From assembly GCF_947241705.1 (NCBI RefSeq), contig NC_079261.1:248001-312000 (forward strand): a stretch of DNA of 64,000 nt. Direction: 5' to 3'. The notes beneath the pieces are model-generated. The model was not told the DNA's origin, made no database searches, and worked only from the letters and a program-made list of their open reading frames with translations. Below are positions 18,194-27,263 of this stretch, one piece after another. This DNA is from Saccharomyces mikatae IFO 1815. Lineage: Eukaryota > Ascomycota > Saccharomycetes > Saccharomycetales > Saccharomycetaceae. The position numbers were made by a program, and so were the translations under genes. The first letter of the stretch is position 1, and every line of letters starts with the position of its first letter.

Positions 18194-20614
18194 CTATTTT
18201 ATTTGACTAAGAATTTCAATGGTTTTACTCTGCTTATTTTCATTAGATGTAGAAAATTCGTGTGGTTCCATGTTTAAGTGAGGCGGGATCACTATTGCTT
18301 GGACTGAAGTGATATTGTTTCCTGATGTCCTTAGCAGTGGCGGTTCCTTTTCCCGCTGCTTTGGGACCGAGTTCACATAAGTGTAATTACTTGTTGAAAT
18401 GGGTTCGATAGCCTTGATATCCAAAGGAGGAAGGAGGATTGTATTAAAATTTGTATCTCTCTTTGGAAAAGTAGGAGACAATGGTAGACAAGATGTTCCT
18501 GATAACGATTTCACGTTGGTAGCAGCGGATAAAGAGCCTCTTGAAGTTTTGCGGAAGGGCTGTTGAAGGGCAAAACATGACCAGTTAGAGATATCTGATA
18601 ATAGCGCTTTGGTCTGGTCATTCAGGTGAGGAGAGTATATTAAATAGGGATAAAGTATATTGTCTCTTAAAGAAGAAACAATAGCATGCAGTAGTATATG
18701 ATAAGCAATAAAAGAATCTGACCAGAAATCGAACAAAATAGAGTGTAGGTCTGTCACTAAATCCTTTCGACGCGTGATGATATAATCATTAATAAACACT
18801 TCAACCTTCTCGAATTCCTCTTTCTCCATGGGCGAAAGGTAGTTCTGACGTTGTATATATATTGTATCGAACCAGAAATACAACAATAGGTCAATGTTGG
18901 GATTTACTAGTAGTTGGGATACCTGCGAAGGTGAAACATCCGAGCTTGCAATCAATTCAGACGAAAACAATTTCAGTTGGAAGCTAACAATGTCAGTGAT
19001 CAACTGAATATTTCTTGAGTTTAATGACGCCAAGTCGAGCGACTTTAAATTAAGAAGCATTGATATAATTGACAGGTTCGTAGTAATCAAAGTCTCATCA
19101 ATGAAGGAGGAAGAATGATGTAGTAGACATGAGGTGGATACCTGAGGGAAGTTGTCAATAAACCATATGTTCCTCGTTGTCCCACTTCTTATAGTTAAGT
19201 TGTTGATAAATTCAAACCAGATGGTTTCCCACAATAACCAATGACTTTTCGATTTGCAATCCGTAATTCTCGCATTCAACACGTTCGCAAATAGGGAGGA
19301 GTTTGAACTGGTATCAGATTTGATTGGCTGCTGCATTATAAAGCATTCATTTAAGTAGATCAACAAATCATGTACTCTAAAATCAGGTGGCAGCTCCTGC
19401 GGAAAAACCTTCTTTATTATGAAATAAACGTATGCTGAATCAGTCAATACATTGATTTGTTTTAAAGTTAAATCAGTTTTTATAATTGGTAACCCCGTGT
19501 ATACGAAATCTTTCAGCGAATTGGACAAAATGAACTCTTGATTAACAAACCAATTGAAAATCAGCAAAGAGTCGTTGTTGAAGTTGTTCGAATCACGCAA
19601 GATGTTGACCCATAGATCGAATATAAACCACGCATTTTCTCTGCTATTCAAATAATGATAACTGGACGACGCAGCAGTAAAAGGTTTCAGGATATCTTGA
19701 AGCATTGTAAATACGTCAAACTTTTTAATAGAGTTGGAAACAGGAATGTTATTTTCCAGCATTACCAAAAGAGAATAGAATAAAATCACAGCAAAAATAC
19801 CTTGCCTCTCCTTCTCTGGCACAAATTCGCCGTCGACGACCTCACCGCATTCATCGTTGTATCTAGAAGAACTGGTGTACATGTTTGTACAACATATAAA
19901 CCATAGCCTTTGGGAATCCTGGTTCAATGAAATGGACATCCCTAGACATGCTATTATAAGGCCAAAAGGTCGGTTAATCCAAAATCTCTCGACTAGCTCG
20001 TTATTTTGTAGTGACGAGAATAAGTCCGGTAAAAAGTCCTGAAAGATCTTATTTTCAGCCAAGTGGCTTACACCCATTCTGAAAAAAGTTAGAATATCTC
20101 TTGAACTGATGAAATCTAGTGAATACTCCTGCAAAATTTTTACACTGATTGAAGATGCCAAATGACTCTTAACCTGTTTAAACCCGCTCTTTTTTTTTCT
20201 CAGAAAAGGAAATTCTGTTCCAAAGAGGCCATGCTGTTGTTTATCCATGTTTTCAGTATTGTTACTATGGTAATGGATATTGATAAGGCCGCTATTGACC
20301 TTAATCATCGAGTTAACCAGTGTTTCTAATTTAATACCCTTTGGTGAAGTCGAATCGACAGCACCAACGCCCACCGTAACTGGTAATTCAGCTTTACTTT
20401 CCACCATAGACGCGCAACTCGATAAGAGGAAGGTTCTATGGACAGTTCTAATGTGCCGCTGTAAGAGATCGCGTCTAACAAAAGAGTGTTTACAGATTTG
20501 ACATTGAAAAGGTTTCACGCCCGCATGCGACCTTTCGTGCCTCATCTTGTGCTCGGATCTCGAGAAAGGTTTCAAACAGAATGAACATATATACTTTTTC
20601 TGACCCACGGCCAT
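18194..20614 (-). CDS. YGR067C, Adr1-like C2H2 zinc-finger protein
   Basis: This encodes 806 residues. Two C2H2 fingers sit at the extreme N-terminus: Cys10, Cys13, His26, His30 and Cys38, Cys41, His54, His59, with the linker HAGVKPFQC. This tandem pair at the start followed by a long fungal transcription-factor-like region resembles Adr1 and its relatives. The remaining about 740 residues have no simple motif but resemble the fungal-specific middle homology region. The S. cerevisiae gene is poorly characterised and glucose-repressed, and the protein is about 804 residues. The upstream GC-rich GCGGGGGAGGGG patch could bind Mig1 or Msn2/4. A nuclear DNA-binding role is inferred from the fingers. 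Confidence 0.9.
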   Translation of the reverse strand: MAVGQKKYICSFCLKPFSRSEHKMRHERSHAGVKPFQCQICKHSFVRRDLLQRHIRTVHRTFLLSSCASMVESKAELPVTVGVGAVDSTSPKGIKLETLVNSMIKVNSGLINIHYHSNNTENMDKQQHGLFGTEFPFLRKKKSGFKQVKSHLASSISVKILQEYSLDFISSRDILTFFRMGVSHLAENKIFQDFLPDLFSSLQNNELVERFWINRPFGLIIACLGMSISLNQDSQRLWFICCTNMYTSSSRYNDECGEVVDGEFVPEKERQGIFAVILFYSLLVMLENNIPVSNSIKKFDVFTMLQDILKPFTAASSSYHYLNSRENAWFIFDLWVNILRDSNNFNNDSLLIFNWFVNQEFILSNSLKDFVYTGLPIIKTDLTLKQINVLTDSAYVYFIIKKVFPQELPPDFRVHDLLIYLNECFIMQQPIKSDTSSNSSLFANVLNARITDCKSKSHWLLWETIWFEFINNLTIRSGTTRNIWFIDNFPQVSTSCLLHHSSSFIDETLITTNLSIISMLLNLKSLDLASLNSRNIQLITDIVSFQLKLFSSELIASSDVSPSQVSQLLVNPNIDLLLYFWFDTIYIQRQNYLSPMEKEEFEKVEVFINDYIITRRKDLVTDLHSILFDFWSDSFIAYHILLHAIVSSLRDNILYPYLIYSPHLNDQTKALLSDISNWSCFALQQPFRKTSRGSLSAATNVKSLSGTSCLPLSPTFPKRDTNFNTILLPPLDIKAIEPISTSNYTYVNSVPKQREKEPPLLRTSGNNITSVQAIVIPPHLNMEPHEFSTSNENKQSKTIEILSQIK

Positions 20615-21164
20615 AGCAGTGATGATGCAAATACGATAACGTATATTAACAAATTTCTTTTCTCAAGACCAGCTGTTTGAAACAACAACAAGTGCAGTTC
20701 CTAAGCTATGTTAGTTATTTCGATACGACGAGGATTGTAAAAAAAACGAAAAGAAGGCAAAAGAATGTAACACTCAGTCTTTATAAGTAGTACTTTGAAA
20801 ATGCGGTATATATAAATATGTGGGGTGAAATAGAGCTGGCTCGAAATCTAATATGCAAAGACTAAGAAGATAAGTAAGTCATAACAAACGTCGATGATTT
20901 TGAGTTGTAAGCACAGGCGCGGGGGAGGGGCACACACCCTTGAAGTAAAACCGGTCTATAGTGTTACTAGAATACCTCCTGCGCTTGGCTATCACTAGCA
21001 ACACTTGCTTTCATCATTTGCAGCGGTGACCTTTCACTCATTACCAGATCTTTTCTCGTCATCCCCTTAGTCCGAGTAACGGCCGTCTTGCCGCGGACAA
21101 TCGGGTATGATCGAAGGGGTATCAGCAACGCGGGGTAGCCGACTCGGGGCGCCGAGAGCGGGGA
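20615..21164 (-). promoter_or_regulatory. YGR067C promoter and ART5 3' region
   Basis: This 550 bp gap contains a GC-rich patch at 20927-20944 with GCGGGG (Mig1-like core) and AGGGG (STRE) side by side, about 320 bp before the YGR067C ATG. Another CCCCT lies at about 21062-21066. The stretch 21060-21165 is unusually GC-rich for this window. Confidence 0.55.
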
Positions 21165-22919
21165 TCAGTCATCGTCGCAGTAAGCGGGTACGGACCCTGT
21201 CGCATAAGACGACGCCGATACCTGTGCCTGCTCGTACAAAGGCACTGTCAGCTCCGCCGAGTCGGCACCGAGCGGCTGTAGCGCTGGCATAAGGTGATCG
21301 TTAGTGCTCTCGTGATAATTAGGCGGCGGTTGAGGGAGCGTGAAGTGCCCAGTTGCAGTGGAGTTCAGCACAGGGCCCGGAGTCAGACCAGGAGCGGAGT
21401 AAGTGGTTAAAAAAAGGGGTACTAGTTCGCCTGGGCGGAAGTGAATCTTGCCATCATGCTTGTCAAATAACACTAGACGGCCCTTCATTGGCAAATGCGG
21501 CGAAATGAATAATAACATTGGCAGTTGCGCCTTAATTTCAAGATTCTTGTACTCGCCATCTACTTGGCGTTGCAAAAGTATGCGTACTTGCAATTTGTGC
21601 ATGACACGGATCAGGTGATCGTGTATGCAACAGTCTTGTGTGATTTGTTTTAGGTTATCTGGCATTGTAAAGGGACAGTCAACGTCAAGTTTGTCCGTCA
21701 GAAGACCGAAATTCGCTAGATGGGTGAATTTTGCAACAGTTATTTCGTCATCATAGATTTGCGCGCTGCTATCTTTCATTGCGTAATACTGGATTAGCGC
21801 CATCTCTATCCTATCCAAACGGATGTTCTTCTCAAAGGGGAAAATCTTGATCTTCACAGGAGTCGTGCTACCAATAGGAACGGCTCTGCTGGGGATGGAA
21901 GTTTCGTATTGCAACTTGTCCCGCCATGTGTTGCCCACGCTGATTTCTTCTTGCATAGCAAGATTGTCCATTGAGAGTGTGCGTAGGATTCTGAGATATT
22001 TGAATTTCTTGACAATAATTTTGTTTTTCGTTCTTACGCCGTTCCCGCCCATATTTGCGCTACCGTTTGTAGTATTGGAAGAGGTGTGAATGCTTAGATC
22101 GCTATCCCAGAGCTGGCGTCCGTCTATCATGGCCTCGAAGGAATACAGTATACTTCCACTCTGTAGTCCCTCGATTGTTTCGCACACTTCTGGAGGTAGC
22201 ATTGTATTGAACGGTAGTTCGTAGTTACCTCTCTTCATTAGAAATAAATACGAACCTCCGGATCCGTCTTTACTACTATTACTATGGCCGTTATTATTAT
22301 GAGCGTTGGTACTACTACTTCTGCAAGGGGGGTTTTCCTTCAAACCTTCGAAAGGGGTTCCTGTGACGCCGTTTTCTGGCAACTCTAATATTTTTCTATG
22401 AGAGGAATGCGTTTTTCTACGAATGATTTTGTTGAAAACAGGGCTCGATAACGACCTCTTGCTCAAAAACATTGCATTACTACCAGTGTCCACATCTTGG
22501 CCACTAGTGCTGCCACCGCTGTTACTGCTATGTTGATTTTCTGACTCATCCCCACCGACGAGAACATCTCCCTTTGAAGAAACCAACAGGTTGTCCCAGT
22601 AGCATTCGAATATTTTCCGTTTCTCTTTCACTAAACTTGCTAAACTACTGCTGTTTTTTTTATACCTCCCAACTTGCAGGAACTCCAACTTGAATCTTCC
22701 CACTAATCTCAGTGATATTCTTTTTACCACAATGTCGCTTCTCACTGAAATCACTAGGTTGCCTGATAATGGTATAGACGACAACTCCAACGGCGATCCT
22801 TGGATCAGGATTATGTCTTTATACGGAGAGTTTATCCGTATGTCAAAATAGCTTATCTTCTCCCTTTCTTTCTGCTCTGAGTGCCCACCACCATTAGAGA
22901 GCGAACTAAGTGAAAACAT
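21165..22919 (-). CDS. ART5: Art5, arrestin-related trafficking adaptor
   Basis: This encodes 584 residues. The protein has arrestin-like N- and C-terminal beta domains (about 20-120 and 330-490) split by a Ser/Asn/Gly-rich insertion at about 120-230. A PPxY motif, PPNY, lies at 532-535 and would bind the WW domains of the Rsp5 ubiquitin ligase. Art5 directs Rsp5 to the inositol permease Itr1 for endocytosis in S. cerevisiae. The C-terminal tail after the PPNY is low-complexity. The length is within two residues of what I recall. It is divergent from ROM1. Confidence 0.94.
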   Translation of the reverse strand: MFSLSSLSNGGGHSEQKEREKISYFDIRINSPYKDIILIQGSPLELSSIPLSGNLVISVRSDIVVKRISLRLVGRFKLEFLQVGRYKKNSSSLASLVKEKRKIFECYWDNLLVSSKGDVLVGGDESENQHSSNSGGSTSGQDVDTGSNAMFLSKRSLSSPVFNKIIRRKTHSSHRKILELPENGVTGTPFEGLKENPPCRSSSTNAHNNNGHSNSSKDGSGGSYLFLMKRGNYELPFNTMLPPEVCETIEGLQSGSILYSFEAMIDGRQLWDSDLSIHTSSNTTNGSANMGGNGVRTKNKIIVKKFKYLRILRTLSMDNLAMQEEISVGNTWRDKLQYETSIPSRAVPIGSTTPVKIKIFPFEKNIRLDRIEMALIQYYAMKDSSAQIYDDEITVAKFTHLANFGLLTDKLDVDCPFTMPDNLKQITQDCCIHDHLIRVMHKLQVRILLQRQVDGEYKNLEIKAQLPMLLFISPHLPMKGRLVLFDKHDGKIHFRPGELVPLFLTTYSAPGLTPGPVLNSTATGHFTLPQPPPNYHESTNDHLMPALQPLGADSAELTVPLYEQAQVSASSYATGSVPAYCDDD

Positions 22920-23591
22920 AGTCTACGTTCTCCTTATCTTTTCCGTACACTCTGGAAGGTATTTTTCCGTTGTGCTCATCTTAGTTATCTGCCTCGTTTT
23001 CCTTCTTTTTTTTTTTTCAACTTTCAATTTTCGAAGAGGATTGTTTTTTAAGATTACCAAAGAAGATGTCTTCAGAAATATCTAATAACACATGAAGCAA
23101 GGGAGGAGCACATTTTTAGAGGGTCAACCTTCCACTTCAACTTTTTTTTCTTCATTATAATCAAGAAAACCTAACATAAAATATGAAAGTATCTCGCCTC
23201 TTGCTCTATCTTCATCGTACACCTGAAGGAGTTTTGCAGAACTTCGCTTCAAAGACACATGATATACACAATGTTATATCTACCTCTTACGCATACCCTT
23301 GTATTTTTCTTTAGTTTTCAAGTACCTTTTGCTCTCAATGTCATATCTATAAATTTTATACGAAAGTGAAATGCTCTCCACCTTTTTTACCCAGAAAAGG
23401 CAATATTTGGACGTATATAATAAAAGGGGCCCAAAGGAGTGAATCGCTAACTTTAAACATTTCTTTCTTAAATGAATGAAAAGTAAACTAGTAAACCCGG
23501 ATCAAGAAGAAGACCAATTTCTTAGTTCAAATCGACGATCTTGGTAATGATATAAATAAGATCAGGTCGTTGATTAGAAATTGCTTAGGTT
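22920..23591. other. Divergent promoter region ART5/ROM1
   Basis: This 670 bp gap holds both promoters. It has a T-run at about 23006-23018 and a purine/pyrimidine-rich stretch. In S. cerevisiae a dubious frame, YGR069W, is annotated around here; I see no convincing counterpart. TATATAATAAAAGG at about 23415-23428 could be a ROM1 TATA region. Confidence 0.5.
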
Positions 23592-26500
23592 ATGAATAGT
23601 AATGAACTAGATCTAAGAAGTAAATATTTTTATGAAATATTCGGTAAGAAAAGAAAAGCAGACACATCCACCTCTGTTCAGCCGTCCTTTATTGAAATTA
23701 AACCAACTATAGATGATATTTCGATCGACAACGGTGAAAATGAAATTAACAGTGGAGGAAAAAATGGAATCATATTCAATAACAAATTAGGACATGACGC
23801 CAGTGCACAGTTTAGGATAGTAGCGAACTCTTCTGCTAAACAACAGAAGGCCTCTCCTGGTTTACGTGTTTCAACTTATTTCAATTCAAATCATCGGTTC
23901 TTCGCAGATGGTATGGTCCACCCCACTAATAAAGAAAAGTCAATAATTGAGCTGAATGAACAAGATAAATTACATACGAACAATTTAACTTCGTCATCAT
24001 CTCAAAAGAGGTCGAGTGCTTTACCTTCTTACACAAGAAAGCATTCGTCTCCCTCGTTATTACCGTCCCTCAAAAACGGTAGTAGTCACGTAGAAGACCG
24101 TGAGCAGTTGTCGACACCTTCAACTCCCAAGAGTGCAGATCACATAATGGAATTACACAAATCTTTTCACGGAAAACCCAACTCTTCTAGCACTTCTTTA
24201 TTTGCAGTAGAGTTAAAGAGAAACCAAAATAGACGCTCATCAAACTCTTCCAATAATTCTAATCAATATCGACGTCTTTTTAACCACCATCGCCATCATT
24301 CAAGATCTAAATCAAGTCCTGTCTCTTTATCAGAAATATGCATGTCTACCGGGACCCCTTTGGTTTATCCTGCACTTCTATCACTAATAGCAATCAAGTT
24401 CAAAGAAACTATCCAATTGAGCACTTATAAAAAGATGGGATTACTTTATAGGGATTCATTTACAGGGAAACAAGCGATCGATACTTTATGCTTGATTATA
24501 GGAAGCTTAGATCGTAATTTGGGGTTTTTGGTTGGAAAGGCACTGGAAGCTCAAAAATTGTTCCATGACGTCCTTTATGACCATGGAATAAGAGATTCCA
24601 TAGTGGAGGTATATGAATTTTCTTCAGAATCAATTTTCATGGCTCATCCGTTACACAGTTCTACTTCAATTTCTGACACATTTTCTTCTTCTTCTTCTTC
24701 TTCTTCACTTAACTCAATCGGTGCCAAAACTGAAATAAATGGCGTTTTTGTACCACTATCGCATTGCTTTTCCCCTACATGTTCTTTGGAAAAGCTTTGC
24801 TACTCTATCTCATGTCCAAATCGTTTGCAACAACAAGCTAATCTACATTTAAAATTGGGTGGTGGTCTGAGGAGAAACATTTCTTTGGCACTTGATAGGG
24901 AGGATGATGAAAAGATTTCTTGGACGCATTCTGTACCAAAGAGTGTGTGGGAACCTCTATCTAAAGAGCAAATCAAACGGCAGGAAGCAATTTATGAATT
25001 GTTTACCACAGAAAAGAAGTTTGTTAAATCTTTGGAAATTATCCGAGATACTTTCATGAAGAAATTATTAGAAACGAATATCATTCCATCAGATGTAAGG
25101 ATTAATTTTGTAAAACACGTTTTTGCACATATCAATGAAATTTACGCGGTTAATAGAGAGTTTTTGAAAGCTTTAGCACAAAGACAGGCATTGAGCCCAA
25201 TTTGTCCTGGAATTGCAGATATTTTTTTGCAATATCTTCCTTTTTTTGATCCTTTTCTATCTTACATAGCTTCGAGACCGTATGCCAAATATTTAATTGA
25301 AACTCAAAGGTCCATCAACCCGAATTTTGCACGTTTTGATGATGAGGTTTCTAATTCTTCTTTGAGACATGGAATCGATTCGTTCTTATCTCAGGGTGTT
25401 TCAAGGCCCGGTAGGTATTCACTGTTAGTCAGAGAGATAATACACTTTTCAGATTCATTGACAGACAAAGATGATTTGCAAATACTAACGAAAGTCCAGG
25501 ATCTATTAAAGGATTTAATGAAAAGGATTGATAGAGCAAGTGGTGCAGCACAAGACCGTTATGATGTTAAGGCGTTAAAGCAAAAGATTTTATTTAAGAA
25601 CGAATATGTTAATCTAGGGTTGAATAATGAAAAAAGAAAAATTAAGCACGAGGGTTTACTTTCAAGAAAAGATATGAATAAAATAGATGCATCTTTTTCA
25701 GGAGACATTCAGTTTTATCTACTCGATAACATGTTATTGTTTTTAAAATCAAAAGCAGTAAACAAGTGGCACCAGCGCACTGTATTTCAAAGACCTATTC
25801 CATTACCATTATTGTTTTTTTGTCCCGCTGAGGATATACCGCCAATAAAAAGATACGTGACAGAAAATCCGAATTGTTCAGCAGGTATGCTTTTGCCCCA
25901 ATATCAAACAACCAATCCTAAGAATGCTATTACGTTTTCCCATTACGGCATTAAACAACAATACCAAGTTACTCTATACGCCCCGCAGTTGGCGGGATTG
26001 CAAACATTAGTAGAGAAGATTAAACAAGAGCAAAAGAGGTTTCTTAACGAAACTAAACAGATCACTTTTAAGCAGATGACAGGCCAATATTTTCATTCAT
26101 ACTTAAATGGTAATCATGTCAACGATGCTTTGATTTGTTTCGCAGGTAAGGTCTTATTAGTTGCAACACGTCTCGGACTTTATATAGTTAATTTTTGCAC
26201 ATCAGTCAATCAAAGACCAGTTCATCTTCTGCACAATCTCTCAATTTCACAGATCTCTGTATTGGAAGAGTATAAAGTTATGATCCTTTTAATTGATAAA
26301 AAACTGTATGGTTGTCCTTTGGACATATTAGATGACATTGTGAATGCGGATTCCATTTTTAAAAAAAAATCTAAAGTTTTATTAAAGTACGTTTCAATGT
26401 TCAAAGATGGTATTTTTAATGGCAAAAGAATCATTATAATTGCACATCTTTTTTTGCATGCGGTAAAATTATTGATTGCCAATTCTTTGGTATTCGATTT

Positions 26501-27053
26501 TAACAGTAGTGATTTTAGAAAAAATCTGAAGGCATCCTTGGCGGAGTTTAGTGTCGATTCTGAACCTTTGTCCTTTTCATTTTTGGAGAATAAAATTTGC
26601 ATTTGTTGTAAAAAAAGCATCAAGATATTAGACATTCCAGAAACATGCGATAAAAAGGATTTCAAAATGAGAGAACTATTAAATCCTCATAACGACAAAG
26701 TTTTGTTGAATCTTTGTAAAGAGACATTCAAAGTTTTCTCTATATTTCCAGTGAAGAGTCTACATTTTATTTGTTTTCCAGAAGTTGGCTTTTTTTTGAA
26801 TAAGCAAGGAAAGAGGGAAGAAGAAAAGGGTATTGTTCATTGGGAAGGCGAAGCTGAACAGTTTGTATGCTCCTACCCTTACATTGTGGCATTTAATAGT
26901 AACTTTATTGAAATAAAAGACATAGATAATGGAGAACTTGCTCGCTGTGTGCTTGGAAATAAGATACATATGCTGAAAGCAGATACAAAGAGGATTTTGT
27001 ATAGTTATGAGGATTCTCAAGGATTTGAAATAATTGAATCGCTGGATTTTTGA
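23592..27053 (+). CDS. ROM1: Rom1, Rho1 guanine nucleotide exchange factor
   Basis: This encodes 1153 residues. A Ser/Asn-rich N-terminus (1-250) precedes a DEP-like domain (about 255-350), a Ser run near 365-372, the RhoGEF/DH domain (about 463-650, starting RQEAIYELFTTEKKFVKSLE), a PH domain (about 690-820) and a C-terminal citron-homology (CNH) domain (about 825-1146). Rom1 and its paralogue Rom2 activate Rho1 at the plasma membrane in the cell-wall integrity pathway. The Ser run is encoded by a TCT microsatellite. All domains look intact, and the length is within two residues of the one I remember for S. cerevisiae. Confidence 0.96.
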   Translation: MNSNELDLRSKYFYEIFGKKRKADTSTSVQPSFIEIKPTIDDISIDNGENEINSGGKNGIIFNNKLGHDASAQFRIVANSSAKQQKASPGLRVSTYFNSNHRFFADGMVHPTNKEKSIIELNEQDKLHTNNLTSSSSQKRSSALPSYTRKHSSPSLLPSLKNGSSHVEDREQLSTPSTPKSADHIMELHKSFHGKPNSSSTSLFAVELKRNQNRRSSNSSNNSNQYRRLFNHHRHHSRSKSSPVSLSEICMSTGTPLVYPALLSLIAIKFKETIQLSTYKKMGLLYRDSFTGKQAIDTLCLIIGSLDRNLGFLVGKALEAQKLFHDVLYDHGIRDSIVEVYEFSSESIFMAHPLHSSTSISDTFSSSSSSSSLNSIGAKTEINGVFVPLSHCFSPTCSLEKLCYSISCPNRLQQQANLHLKLGGGLRRNISLALDREDDEKISWTHSVPKSVWEPLSKEQIKRQEAIYELFTTEKKFVKSLEIIRDTFMKKLLETNIIPSDVRINFVKHVFAHINEIYAVNREFLKALAQRQALSPICPGIADIFLQYLPFFDPFLSYIASRPYAKYLIETQRSINPNFARFDDEVSNSSLRHGIDSFLSQGVSRPGRYSLLVREIIHFSDSLTDKDDLQILTKVQDLLKDLMKRIDRASGAAQDRYDVKALKQKILFKNEYVNLGLNNEKRKIKHEGLLSRKDMNKIDASFSGDIQFYLLDNMLLFLKSKAVNKWHQRTVFQRPIPLPLLFFCPAEDIPPIKRYVTENPNCSAGMLLPQYQTTNPKNAITFSHYGIKQQYQVTLYAPQLAGLQTLVEKIKQEQKRFLNETKQITFKQMTGQYFHSYLNGNHVNDALICFAGKVLLVATRLGLYIVNFCTSVNQRPVHLLHNLSISQISVLEEYKVMILLIDKKLYGCPLDILDDIVNADSIFKKKSKVLLKYVSMFKDGIFNGKRIIIIAHLFLHAVKLLIANSLVFDFNSSDFRKNLKASLAEFSVDSEPLSFSFLENKICICCKKSIKILDIPETCDKKDFKMRELLNPHNDKVLLNLCKETFKVFSIFPVKSLHFICFPEVGFFLNKQGKREEEKGIVHWEGEAEQFVCSYPYIVAFNSNFIEIKDIDNGELARCVLGNKIHMLKADTKRILYSYEDSQGFEIIESLDF

Positions 27054-27263
27054 GAGTTGTAATTGCATCAATACTTTGGAATTAATTTCTCGCAACTGTA
27101 CACATAAATTGAAGCTATAATTATTTACTTATGAAAAGAATTTATAATCGGCTCCATATACTTTGGTCGCTGTAAAAGAAAGATAATAATACAACAGACA
27201 AGAATCATCCCAGAAAAAAAAATAAAGCCTCAAAAGTTGACCTTTTTTCGAGTTTTCATGTCT
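27054..27263. other. Convergent 3' gap ROM1/ENV11
   Basis: This is 210 bp of AT-rich terminator DNA shared by two convergent genes, with an A tract at about 27212-27220. Nothing else is seen. Confidence 0.5.

Noticed and set aside
26222-26665. 147-codon frame antisense to ROM1
   Set aside because: It lies wholly within the ROM1 CNH domain on the opposite strand, and its composition mirrors that of the sense codons.
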